Program-made: the position numbers and the translations under genes
Assembly: GCF_009936375.1 (NCBI RefSeq)
Contig: NZ_AP022332.1
Span: 3,628,501-3,692,500, forward strand
Direction of reading: 5' to 3'
DNA: 64,000 nucleotides
From: Methylosinus sp. C49
GTDB taxonomy: Bacteria > Pseudomonadota > Alphaproteobacteria > Rhizobiales > Beijerinckiaceae
Notes under the pieces: model-generated
Told to the model about the DNA's origin: nothing
Databases searched by the model: none
The model's input: only the letters and a program-made list of their open reading frames with translations
Shown: positions 1 through 7,464 of the stretch, in pieces
Position numbering within the stretch: position 1 is the stretch's first letter
Layout of the letters: each line of letters opens with the position of its first letter

Positions 1-612
1 ATCGACATCGTCGACGGTGACGCCCTTTTTCAACGCGTCCAATTGCGCCTGGTCGATCTCGCCATGGGCGCGCACGCGGTAACGCCGCGTCCAGCCCGTC
101 GCCGGAAGCTCGAGCGTGCGCGCGAGGCCGCCGTCATTGGTCAGCAGCAGCAGGCCTTCGGTATTGATGTCGAGCCGCCCGACGCTCACCAAGCGCGGCA
201 GATCGGGAAAGCGCTCCTCGAGGAAGCCGAAGACGGTCTCCCGTCCCTCCGGGTCCTTGGCGCTGGTGACGAGGCCGGCCGGCTTGTGGAACAAAAACAA
301 GCGCGTCGGCTCGCGCTCGGCGAGCGGCTGGCCGTCCACCTCTATGCGGTCGCCCTCCTGCACATTGAAGGCGGGGCTGTCCAGCACGCGGCCGTTGACG
401 GAAACGCGCCCTTCCGCGACCCAGATCTCGGCGTCGCGGCGCGAGCAGGCGCCGGCGCGCGCCATGACCTTGGCGATGCGTTCGCCCTCGAAGGCGCTGG
501 CGGCGGCGTCGGGCTCGGCCGCAGGCGGTTGTTTGGCCGGGGCGCGGCGACGCGGCGGCTGGTCGCCGCCGTCCTTACGGCGGGCGGGTCTTTCTGGCTT
601 TTTGTCGGTCAT
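1..612 (-). CDS. rluB: 23S rRNA pseudouridine synthase, RluB type (3' end cut by window edge)
   Basis: Only the N-terminal 204 codons are in the window; the frame runs open off the left edge. A basic, low-complexity N-terminus (MTDKKPERPARRKDGG) is followed by an S4-like RNA-binding domain (ERIAKVMARAGACSRRDAE) and the start of the RsuA/RluB catalytic domain, with the family motif GRLDINTEGLLLLTNDG carrying the catalytic aspartate. Family members isomerise a uridine in 23S rRNA (position 2605 for RluB). RluB is preferred over RsuA or RluE because of the basic extension and the tadA neighbourhood, but the missing C-terminus prevents certainty. The ATG is at 612. The gene points away from the MurA-like gene that starts at 795. 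Confidence 0.85.
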   Translation of the reverse strand, partial: MTDKKPERPARRKDGGDQPPRRRAPAKQPPAAEPDAAASAFEGERIAKVMARAGACSRRDAEIWVAEGRVSVNGRVLDSPAFNVQEGDRIEVDGQPLAEREPTRLFLFHKPAGLVTSAKDPEGRETVFGFLEERFPDLPRLVSVGRLDINTEGLLLLTNDGGLARTLELPATGWTRRYRVRAHGEIDQAQLDALKKGVTVDDVD

Positions 613-794
613 CACGCCCTGATAGCAGGTCGCGGGGCCAAAGAGAAAGGCGCGACGGCCGCTTTTTCACTCGTCATTCGCCATGAATCCGAGTTATGGC
701 CTCGAATCCACGTAGGGAGTCCCCCGCTGCCCCGCGAAAGCCGGCCGCGGTCCCCTATTTCGGCGCATAGAAGCAACAGACGTCTGGAGGCGGT

Positions 795-2096
795 ATGGCT
801 CATCTGATCGTGCATGGCGGACGTCCGCTCAGCGGCAGGATCATCCCTTCCGCGAATAAGAACGCCGTGCTGCCCATTCTCTGCGCCACGCTGCTGACCA
901 GAGAGCCGCTGCGCATCCATGGCGTGCCGGAGATCACGGACGTCAAGAAGATCCTGGAATTGTTCCGCACGCTCGGCAGCGACGTGCGGATGGATTTTGC
1001 GACCGGCCTGCTCGAGCTGCGCCATGAGGACACGCGCTTCGATCCGTCCATCCATCGCCTGCCGGCGGAGATGCGCTCCTCCATCATGCTGGCCCCGCCG
1101 CTGCTCGCGCGCTTCGGCGTCGCCCGCATAGAGGACGACGTAAAGGGCTGCACGCTCGGCGCGCGCGAGATCGACCCGCATATAGAGGTGCTGAAATCCT
1201 TCGGCGCGACGATCGAGCGCAGCGACGATTCGCTCGTCATCCGCTCCGACGGCCCGCTGCGCGCGACGCGGCATTGGCTCGACTACGCCTCCGTCACCAC
1301 CACGGAGAATTTCGTGCTGTGCGCGGCGCTGGCGAGCGGCCAGTCCAAGCTCAACAACGCCGCCTCCGAGCCGCATGTGCAGGAGTTCTGCGCCTTCATG
1401 GAGACGCTCGGCGCGCGCATCTCCGGCATCGGCACCTCGCAGCTCACCATAGACGGGGTCGATTCGCTCTCCGGCGGCGAGTTCCATCTCACGGAAGACT
1501 TCCACGAGGTCGCGACCTTTCTGGCGCTGGGCGCGATCACCGGCGGCGGCGTCGAGGTGAAGAATAGCGCGCCCGATCAGTTTCCGCTGATCGACCGAAC
1601 CTTCGCGAAATTCGGCGTGCATGTCGTCCATGAGGACGGCTGGTCCAAGACCAGGGCCAATGGCCCGCTGAAAGTGGCCGAGCCCTTCACCCGCAATGTG
1701 CTGCAAAAGGTGGAGGCGGCGCCCTGGCCCTATCTGCCGGTCGATCTTCTGCCCATCTTCATCGCGCTCGGCGTCAAGGCCGAGGGCAGCGTGATGTTCT
1801 GGAACAAGGTCTATGACGGCGCGCTCGGCTGGACCGGCGAGCTCTCCAAATTCGGCGCGCATGTGTTTCTGTCGGACCCGCATCGGCTCATCGCCTTCGG
1901 CGGCAAGCCGCTGGTCCCGGCGCAGGTGGAGAGCCCCTATATCATCCGCGTCGCCATCGCTCTGCTGATGCTGGCGGCGAGCATCGAAGGGCGCTCGATG
2001 ATCCATAACGCCACGCCGATCAAGCGCGCGCATCCGCGCTTCGTCGAGAATTTGCGCATGCTCGGCGCGGAGGTGGAATGGACCGGCGGGGATTGA
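795..2096 (+). CDS. MurA-like enolpyruvyl transferase (divergent UDP-GlcNAc 1-carboxyvinyltransferase paralogue)
   Basis: 433 residues of the EPSP-synthase/MurA fold. MurA adds enolpyruvate from PEP to UDP-GlcNAc, the first committed step of peptidoglycan synthesis. The active-site set of E. coli MurA is largely recognisable: Lys22-Asn23 (SANKNAVLPIL), Arg94, Cys119 in KGCTLGAR with Arg124, Asp317 in LPVDLLP, and an arginine in YIIRVAIALLML where MurA has its C-terminal substrate arginine. The segment that reads IFENRF in typical MurA is replaced by FWNKVYDGALGW, and several loops are shorter, so this looks like a second, divergent paralogue and not the housekeeping enzyme. The start is the ATG at 795, preceded by TCTGGAGG. 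The exact substrate is uncertain. Confidence 0.8.
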   Translation: MAHLIVHGGRPLSGRIIPSANKNAVLPILCATLLTREPLRIHGVPEITDVKKILELFRTLGSDVRMDFATGLLELRHEDTRFDPSIHRLPAEMRSSIMLAPPLLARFGVARIEDDVKGCTLGAREIDPHIEVLKSFGATIERSDDSLVIRSDGPLRATRHWLDYASVTTTENFVLCAALASGQSKLNNAASEPHVQEFCAFMETLGARISGIGTSQLTIDGVDSLSGGEFHLTEDFHEVATFLALGAITGGGVEVKNSAPDQFPLIDRTFAKFGVHVVHEDGWSKTRANGPLKVAEPFTRNVLQKVEAAPWPYLPVDLLPIFIALGVKAEGSVMFWNKVYDGALGWTGELSKFGAHVFLSDPHRLIAFGGKPLVPAQVESPYIIRVAIALLMLAASIEGRSMIHNATPIKRAHPRFVENLRMLGAEVEWTGGD

Positions 2097-2108
2097 GGGG
2101 ACGCCGGT

Positions 2109-2456
2109 CTAGAAGATCGCTTCTATGCCCTTGCGGCGGATGAGGTCGAGCAGAACGAGCGCGGGGCCGCTCGGCCGTTTTGCGCCGCGCTCGAGCTGAG
2201 AGACATAGCCCACCGTAAGATTGAGATAGCGGGCGAAAACCGCTTGGCTCAACCGCGCCTTCTCGCGGAGGTCGCGGATTTCCTCGCCCGTGATCGGCGA
2301 GGGCGCAGGCGCGCAGTCCTTGTCCAGCTGACGCAATGTGATCTTCGCATGACTCGCCTCGTCCATGATTCCGAGGCGGCGCATGTCTCCCGCGGTTTCG
2401 AGAATGGCCTCACGCAAACGGCTCGTAGCCTCGCTAGGCGTCGCTTTCTTTGTCAT
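2109..2456 (-). CDS. HigA-type antitoxin with XRE helix-turn-helix
   Basis: 115 residues. The C-terminal half is an XRE/Cro helix-turn-helix (ITGEEIRDLREKARLSQAVF, then ARYLNLTVGYVSQLERG), as in HigA antitoxins, which bind and neutralise their toxin and repress the operon. The ATG at 2456 is fixed by a near-perfect Shine-Dalgarno AGGAGGT five bases upstream; a longer frame to 2480 lacks this. It overlaps the end of the toxin gene by 23 bases, in the toxin-first order typical of higBA. The partner is inferred from adjacency and family. Confidence 0.82.
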   Translation of the reverse strand: MTKKATPSEATSRLREAILETAGDMRRLGIMDEASHAKITLRQLDKDCAPAPSPITGEEIRDLREKARLSQAVFARYLNLTVGYVSQLERGAKRPSGPALVLLDLIRRKGIEAIF

Positions 2457-2820
2457 GTCGCACCTCCTGAATTGCTCCATCCTCGAGAGCCGCCTCGATG
2501 CGTTCCGATGTCGCTTCGAGCCATCCGCGCGCCACGAGGCGCAAATCCTCCAATTCGTCCGGCTCGATATTTTCCCTTTCGTTCTTGGCGAAGCCGTAAA
2601 GAAAAACAGCGCGCTCCTCGACGCGAAAGGCGATGATCATGCGATAGCCGCCGGAACGTCCTCGGCCCCGTCTGGCGACGCGCTGCTTGATGAGGCCGCC
2701 GCCCAAATCAGCGTCGATGAGGCCGCGCGCTGCGCGCCCGATCGCCTCGCTCAAGCTCTCGTCGTCGATCCGCTCACTGCGGGCGAACCGCGCGAACCAT
2801 CTGATTTTGAAGACGCGCAC
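2434..2820 (-). CDS. RelE/HigB-family toxin of a type II toxin-antitoxin pair
   Basis: 128 residues, beginning RVFKIRWFARFARSE and containing GGYRMIIAFRVEERAVFLYG followed by AKNERENI, the signature of the Pfam RelE-like family PF06296. Members are usually ribosome-dependent mRNA endonucleases. The start is taken as GTG at 2820 because it gives the usual family N-terminus; a TTG one codon upstream is also possible. The antitoxin overlaps its 3' end. A promoter and palindromes lie immediately upstream (2829-2869), leaving a very short leader of about 15 nt. Confidence 0.8.
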   Translation of the reverse strand: MRVFKIRWFARFARSERIDDESLSEAIGRAARGLIDADLGGGLIKQRVARRGRGRSGGYRMIIAFRVEERAVFLYGFAKNERENIEPDELEDLRLVARGWLEATSERIEAALEDGAIQEVRHDKESDA

Positions 2821-2828
2821 CAAGGCCC

Positions 2829-2869
2829 CATAGTTCTAAAAACTATAGCTCTTTGAACTATGATTTCAA
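2829..2869 (-). promoter_or_regulatory. Promoter and nested operator palindromes of the HigBA-type operon
   Basis: On the minus strand TTGAAA (2869-2864) is separated by 16 bases from TATAGT (2847-2842), a good sigma70-type promoter. Two inverted repeats overlap it: CATAGTTC (2829-2836) with GAACTATG (2855-2862), perfect 8-base arms 18 bases apart, and ATAGTT (2830-2835) with AACTAT (2841-2846). This AT-rich island in GC-rich DNA is where an autorepressing toxin-antitoxin complex would be expected to bind. Binding is inferred, not shown. Confidence 0.6.
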
Positions 2870-2997
2870 GCGACCGATCGGGCGGGGGCAGTTCAGCCGC
2901 TTGATTCGCGTCGGGCCGTGCTCGATATTCGCCGCGCTCGGCCGGGAGACGCGCCCTTTGGCGCCCATTTGGCGCGAGACGAAGCGAACAGGGCGAA

Positions 2998-3438
2998 ATG
3001 ACCGACCCCCTCACCGCCGCCTTCGACGCCGCGCGCGACGCCTTCGCGGCGAATGAAGTGCCCGTCGGCGCGGCCATCGCGCGCAATGGCGAGATCATCG
3101 CCGTCGCCGGCAATCGCACCTTGCGCGACAAGGACCCCACGGCTCATGCGGAGATGCTCGCCATTCGCGCCGCCTGCGCGACGCTCGGGAGCGAGCGGCT
3201 CGTCGATTGCGATCTCTATGTCACGCTCGAGCCCTGCGCCATGTGCGCGGCGGCGATCTCCTTCGCGCGCATTCGCCGGCTCTATTATTCGGCGGAAGAC
3301 TTGAAGGGCGGCGGCGTCGATCATGGCGCGCGATTCTTCTCGCAGAAGACCTGCCATCACGCGCCGGAGGTCTATGGCGGCTTGCGCGAGAGCGAGGCGG
3401 CCGAGTTGCTGCGCGCCTTTTTTCAGGCGCGGCGCTGA
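2998..3438 (+). CDS. tadA: tRNA adenosine(34) deaminase TadA
   Basis: 146 residues of the cytidine/deoxycytidylate deaminase fold. The zinc and proton-shuttle motif is His50-Ala-Glu52 (TAHAEMLAIR), and the two zinc cysteines are Cys80 and Cys83 in LEPCAMCAAAI. TadA converts A34 of tRNA-Arg(ACG) to inosine and is normally essential. It faces away from rluB, as in many Hyphomicrobiales, but here 2.4 kb with a MurA-like gene and a toxin-antitoxin pair sits between them. Its 3' end overlaps the end of the convergent patatin gene by 16 bases. Confidence 0.95.
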   Translation: MTDPLTAAFDAARDAFAANEVPVGAAIARNGEIIAVAGNRTLRDKDPTAHAEMLAIRAACATLGSERLVDCDLYVTLEPCAMCAAAISFARIRRLYYSAEDLKGGGVDHGARFFSQKTCHHAPEVYGGLRESEAAELLRAFFQARR

Positions 3439-4280
3439 AGCGAAAGCCGCGCGGCGGCGCCCTGCAATCCTTCGATCACCTGCGCGCGGCAGGCGTCGCC
3501 CGCCTCGAAGATGCGCTTGGCCTTGAAGAGATCGAGCGCGAGATATTGATTGACCGCGGGCGAGATCAAAATGTCGGGCGGGCTCTCCTCGATCATGCGC
3601 TCGCTGATGGCGTTCATCATGATCTGGCTGGCGACGATGATCGTCTCTATCGGCGAGGGCGGACGATTGCGCGCGCGCCCGCTCGCTGTTCCCGAGACAT
3701 CGACAGCGAGCACGATATCGGCGCAGCCGACGAGATGATTGTAGGGCAGCGGATTGACGAGGCCGCCGTCGATCAGAAAGCTGTCGCCATAAGCGACCGG
3801 CCGCACCAGGCCCGGAATCGCCATGGAGCCGCCGACCGCCGGATATAGCGGGCCGGAAGAGATCGCCGCCTCGCGGCGCAGGCGAAAATCCGTCGTCACA
3901 GCGGTGAAGGGAATGTGCAGCGCCTCGAATGTCTCCGGCATGCCCTGCGGCCAAAAGGCGTCGAGGAAACGCTCGGCGTCGATGAGCGCCGGATGCGCGA
4001 GATCGGAGAAGGTGCGCGCCCGCCGTCGCGCCCGCGAGCGCAGCAAGCGCCGCGCGAGACGCATGCGATTGCGAAACGCCGCCTCCGCATGGGCGCGCAG
4101 CTCCGCGCCGGAAAAGCCGGCGGCGTAAGCGGCGCCGATGATCGCACCGATCGACGTGCCGGCGATGGCGCAGGGGCGCACGCCCAATTCGTCCAGCGTC
4201 TCCAGCACGGAGATATGGGCGAGGCCGCGCGCGCCGCCGCCGCCGAGCGCCACAGCGACGCGGAAGGGAAATTCGCTCAT
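3423..4280 (-). CDS. Patatin-like phospholipase
   Basis: 285 residues. An oxyanion loop GGGGARG (residues 13-19), nucleophile Ser43 in GTSIG and catalytic Asp171 in DGG form the complete patatin Ser-Asp dyad, so an active acyl hydrolase on lipids is likely. No signal peptide is visible; the protein probably acts in the cytoplasm or at the membrane face. The start ATG overlaps the stop of the upstream alpha/beta-hydrolase gene by four bases (4277-4280), so the two are probably co-transcribed and translationally coupled. The physiological substrate is unknown. Confidence 0.88.
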   Translation of the reverse strand: MSEFPFRVAVALGGGGARGLAHISVLETLDELGVRPCAIAGTSIGAIIGAAYAAGFSGAELRAHAEAAFRNRMRLARRLLRSRARRRARTFSDLAHPALIDAERFLDAFWPQGMPETFEALHIPFTAVTTDFRLRREAAISSGPLYPAVGGSMAIPGLVRPVAYGDSFLIDGGLVNPLPYNHLVGCADIVLAVDVSGTASGRARNRPPSPIETIIVASQIMMNAISERMIEESPPDILISPAVNQYLALDLFKAKRIFEAGDACRAQVIEGLQGAAARLSLQRRA

Positions 4281-5161
4281 AGAAAAAGGTCGAGCGCGGC
4301 GAATGTCGCCTCGGGCGCCTCCTCGGCGAGATAATGGCCGCTGTCGATCTCGGCGCCGCGAAGATCATCCGCCCATTCGCGCCATTGCTCCAGCAGAGCG
4401 GCGCCATGGCCGGAAAAGCTCGCCGCGCCCCAAAGCGTGAGAGTGGGGACGACGATCTTCTTGCCCGCCGCACGATCGGCGAGGTCCAGCGCGCGGTCCG
4501 GCCCCGCGCCGGCGCGAAAATCCTCGCAAAAGGCGTGAATGCGCGAGGGTTCGTCGAAGGCGGCGCAATAATGGGCGAAGGCCCGCGTATCGAAAGCGTC
4601 GAGCGTTCCGCTCTTGGTTCCGCTCGCCAGCGCATCGGCGAGAAAGCCTTTGGGATCGAGGCCGATCAATTGCTCGGGCTTGGGCGCCGGCTGCGACAAG
4701 AGCCGCGCGCGGCCGAGGCGCGCGAGATTTGCGTCGCCGAGCGATTCCTCGAGCGGCGCTATATCGAGCAGAGCGAGTTTCTCCAGCCGCCCCGGATGAT
4801 CGAGCGCCAGCCGAAAGCCGACGCGTGCGCCGCGATCATGGCCGACGAGCGAGAAGCGCACATGGCCGAGCCGCTCCATCACGACGACGGCGTCCTCGCC
4901 CTGCGCGCGCTTCGTATAGGCCTCGCCCTTCTCGCTCGCAGGCGCGGAGGACCAGCCATAGCCGCGCAGATCCATGGCCACGACGAAGAAACGCTCGGCG
5001 AGCCGCGGCGCGATCCGCGCGAAAGCGACATGCGTTTCGCCGAAGCCGTGCAGCAGCAGCAGCGGCGGACCGGAGCCGCCGGAGCGGGCGAAAATGGAGC
5101 CGGCGGGCGCATCGATCCAATGCGAGGCGAAGCCGGGAAAAAGATCTGCGAGATCTGACAT
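4277..5161 (-). CDS. Alpha/beta hydrolase, haloacetate-dehalogenase-like
   Basis: 294 residues. LLLLHGFGETHVAFARIAPR gives the oxyanion segment around His38, and SLVGHDRGARVGFRLALDHP carries the nucleophile elbow with Asp109 instead of serine, with Arg110 and Arg113 close by as in fluoroacetate dehalogenases. The catalytic histidine is in SGHYLAEEAPEA near the C-terminus. An aspartate nucleophile fits a dehalogenase or epoxide-hydrolase-type enzyme; the natural substrate cannot be told from sequence. It is the first gene of a two-gene unit with the patatin gene. Confidence 0.85.
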   Translation of the reverse strand: MSDLADLFPGFASHWIDAPAGSIFARSGGSGPPLLLLHGFGETHVAFARIAPRLAERFFVVAMDLRGYGWSSAPASEKGEAYTKRAQGEDAVVVMERLGHVRFSLVGHDRGARVGFRLALDHPGRLEKLALLDIAPLEESLGDANLARLGRARLLSQPAPKPEQLIGLDPKGFLADALASGTKSGTLDAFDTRAFAHYCAAFDEPSRIHAFCEDFRAGAGPDRALDLADRAAGKKIVVPTLTLWGAASFSGHGAALLEQWREWADDLRGAEIDSGHYLAEEAPEATFAALDLFL

Positions 5162-5417
5162 CGGACCTCAGCCCTTCCGTTCGAGGCGCGAAGATTCGTC
5201 CAAGGTCTTTCTTCGCGCGAAAGATTTTCAAAAGAGGCGGGCGCGAGCATGCTCCAGGTCTTGCCGCGCCTCTTATCCACAACAAATAATCTGGCGCGGC
5301 CGCGTGGCCGTGGCGCGCGATTTGCGAAGTCTCCGTGATCCCCGAGACCGCTGTCGGAAAACCGACAAAGGCCTCTAGCCAGAACCGGAACGGTACGTTA
5401 AGCTACTGAAATCACAG

Positions 5418-5442
5418 CTAGTTTACAACCCTTCCAAACTAG
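5418..5442. promoter_or_regulatory. Irr-like iron-control palindrome upstream of bfd-bfr
   Basis: CTAGTTT (5418-5424) and AAACTAG (5436-5442) are perfect 7-base inverted arms ending 8 bases before the bfd ATG. The core TTTACAA-CCC-TTCCAAA differs at one base in each arm from the published iron-control element bound by Irr in alphaproteobacteria (TTTAGAA-N3-TTCTAAA). Irr typically represses iron-storage genes when iron is low, which suits this position. Assignment to Irr is by motif resemblance only. Confidence 0.5.
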
Positions 5443-5450
5443 GTGCGGAG

Positions 5451-5687
5451 ATGATCGTCTGCTCTTGCAATGTGCTCTCGGACGGCCAAGTCCGCGAAGC
5501 TCTCGGAGGAAGATCGGATCGCCCCAGCGTCGGCGCGATCTTCCGGCATATGGGGTGCGAGCCGCGTTGCGGCCGATGCGCGCGCAACATCAGCGCGATC
5601 GTCGATCAGCATGCGGCGGTCCCATCCGATCATTGCAGCGGAGCCGGCGAATGCGATAATTGTCGGGCCGACGAATTGGCTGCATGA
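5451..5687 (+). CDS. bfd: Bacterioferritin-associated ferredoxin Bfd with extra Cys-rich tail
   Basis: 78 residues. Cys4-x-Cys6 and Cys40-x2-Cys43 match the four [2Fe-2S] ligands of Bfd, which delivers electrons to bacterioferritin to release stored iron. The gene lies 36 bases before bfr, so an operon is likely. Typical Bfd is about 64 residues; this one has an additional Cys36 and a C-terminal extension with Cys62, Cys68 and Cys71 (HCSGAGECDNC). The role of these extra cysteines is unknown. Confidence 0.88.
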   Translation: MIVCSCNVLSDGQVREALGGRSDRPSVGAIFRHMGCEPRCGRCARNISAIVDQHAAVPSDHCSGAGECDNCRADELAA

Positions 5688-5723
5688 CCCGGTCCGCTCT
5701 GGCCGGGCGGAAGGGGAAATAAC

Positions 5724-6200
5724 ATGCGCGGTGACGCGAAGCTCTTGGAATATCTGAACCGTGGCGTCCGCGCCGAGCTGACGGCGATCAATCAATATTG
5801 GCTGCATTATCGCATTCTCGATAATTGGGGCTTCAAGGAGCTCGGCAAGAAGTGGCGTCACGAATCCATCGAGGAGATGGAGCACGCCGATAAATTCGTG
5901 CATCGCATCCTCTTCCTCGAAGGCTTCCCGAACATGCAGAGCCTCGATCCTCTGCGCATCGGCCAGTCGGTCGAGGAGATCATCCGCCTCGATCTCGCCA
6001 CGGAAGTCGACGCCCGCGCTCTCTATCTCGAGGCGGCGGCCTATGCGCTGTCGATCAACGACCGCGTCAGCAAGCTGCTGTTCGAAGAGGTCGTCGAGAG
6101 CGAGGAGCGTCATATCGACTTCCTCGAGACGCAGCTCGAGCTGATCAAGCAGCTCGGCGTGCAGCTCTACTCGCAAAAGCACATGGGCGACCTCTCGTAA
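5724..6200 (+). CDS. bfr: Bacterioferritin
   Basis: 158 residues, full length for the family. It oxidises Fe2+ and stores it as a mineral in a 24-subunit shell with haem. The ferroxidase ligands Glu18, Glu51, His54, Glu94, Glu127 and His130 all align with those of E. coli Bfr, and the haem-ligand Met52 is present (IEEMEHAD). The start follows an AAGGGG Shine-Dalgarno. It forms an operon with bfd and is probably controlled through the palindrome in front of bfd. Confidence 0.95.
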   Translation: MRGDAKLLEYLNRGVRAELTAINQYWLHYRILDNWGFKELGKKWRHESIEEMEHADKFVHRILFLEGFPNMQSLDPLRIGQSVEEIIRLDLATEVDARALYLEAAAYALSINDRVSKLLFEEVVESEERHIDFLETQLELIKQLGVQLYSQKHMGDLS

Positions 6201-6209
6201 GAGAGGGGC

Positions 6210-7460
6210 TCAGGCGCTGCTGCGCTCCGGCTCGGCGTCGGCGCGAGTCTCCAGCGGCTCGGCCTTCGCACGATGACCCGAGGTGATCTGAACGACCGCG
6301 GCCGCGAGCAGAAGGCCGACAAAAGCGACCGCGGCCATCGCCAGATAGCCGTGCTCGCCGGCCGCGGAATAGAGCGGGCCAGACGAGAATGTGAGCAGGC
6401 TGGTTCCGCCGGCGATCGCCGCCGCGAGCCAAGCCTGCGATTGGGCGAGCCGATCCTTGCCGCCGAGCTCGGCGAGCAGATAGGCCGGGCCGATCTGCAC
6501 CGCCGCGCATGAGGCGCCATGCAGCGCCTGGGCAAGAAAAATGCCGGTCGGGGGCAGGTCGGCGGCCATCAGCATCCAGCGCACAACCGCGCCTATGCCT
6601 CCCGCGACGAGAAAATAGGCCGCGTTCCGCTCGCCGCCGAACCAGCGGCCCGCCATCAGAAACACCACGACCTCGGTCGCCAGCGCCGCCACCCAGGCGA
6701 AAGCGATGAAAGTGTCGTCGTGCCCCATCGCCTTCCAATGCAAGGCGCCGAAAGTGTTGACCATGGCGTGCGAGCTCTGGACGAGGGTCGCTGCGCCGAT
6801 GACCAGCGCGACGATCTCGACGCGCTCCATCGGCGCGGCCCTACGGCGCCCGGAGATAACGGGCGGCCGCGCGAGGCCGATGAGCGAGACGAGGCCTGCG
6901 GCGCAGGCCAGAACGGCGACGCCCGTCAGCAGCCAGATGATGTCCTCGACCGGCAGGCTGCCGGCCACGGGACCGCTCAGAATGAGAAAAACGAGGATGG
7001 CGACGGAGCCCCAGCCTCGCACCCAGGAATAATGCAGCTGCGGCAGGCCGAGATCGCGCCGGCGGCGCGCCTCGCCGAAGGTGACGCCATCGGCGAGCGG
7101 CCCCAGTGGCCCCTGCGCCAGCGCGACCATCGCCGCCGCGACGAGCAGCGGGACAAAGCCCGTGGACAGGCCCATCATGGCGAAGGCCGCCGCCATGGCC
7201 GCGACGCAGCCGACGAGAAGCGCGCCATGGTCGCCGATGCGGTCGGCGCGATGCGAAGCGACCAGCATGGAGACGATGCGAATGACCGGCTGCACAGCCA
7301 TCAGAGCCGCGATCTCCAACGCGTCGAGCCCGCGCGACGAGAGCCAAATGGCGAAAAAGGGCAATTGCACGCCGACGATCGCATAGATGGACGCCTGCAG
7401 CAGAGACAATTTGGGCTCGGCCAGACGATCGGCCGCGTCCGTTCTTTCGAAATTCGTCAA
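6210..7460 (-). CDS. MFS transporter (LacY/MFS_1-like)
   Basis: About 416 residues with twelve hydrophobic segments; segments such as ASIYAIVGVQLPFFAIWLSS and an RADRIGD loop after helix 3 fit the major facilitator superfamily. The start is placed at TTG 7460, four bases after the stop of the upstream XRE-cupin gene and with GGAG upstream; an ATG at 7508 would overlap that gene by 44 bases. The two genes look like one operon, so the cupin regulator probably controls this transporter. The substrate is unknown. Its 3' end lies 9 bases from the convergent bfr stop. Confidence 0.8.
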   Translation of the reverse strand: MTNFERTDAADRLAEPKLSLLQASIYAIVGVQLPFFAIWLSSRGLDALEIAALMAVQPVIRIVSMLVASHRADRIGDHGALLVGCVAAMAAAFAMMGLSTGFVPLLVAAAMVALAQGPLGPLADGVTFGEARRRRDLGLPQLHYSWVRGWGSVAILVFLILSGPVAGSLPVEDIIWLLTGVAVLACAAGLVSLIGLARPPVISGRRRAAPMERVEIVALVIGAATLVQSSHAMVNTFGALHWKAMGHDDTFIAFAWVAALATEVVVFLMAGRWFGGERNAAYFLVAGGIGAVVRWMLMAADLPPTGIFLAQALHGASCAAVQIGPAYLLAELGGKDRLAQSQAWLAAAIAGGTSLLTFSSGPLYSAAGEHGYLAMAAVAFVGLLLAAAVVQITSGHRAKAEPLETRADAEPERSSA

Positions 7461-7464
7461 TCGC

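Noticed and set aside
612-2033. Long open frame opposite the MurA-like gene on the minus strand
   Set aside because: It is a GC-rich antisense frame with no recognisable family; the plus-strand frame has a complete MurA active site.
2893-4635. Long minus-strand frame over tadA, patatin and hydrolase genes
   Set aside because: Very rich in Arg/Ala/Ser, typical of out-of-frame GC-rich sequence, while three real genes with catalytic motifs overlap it.
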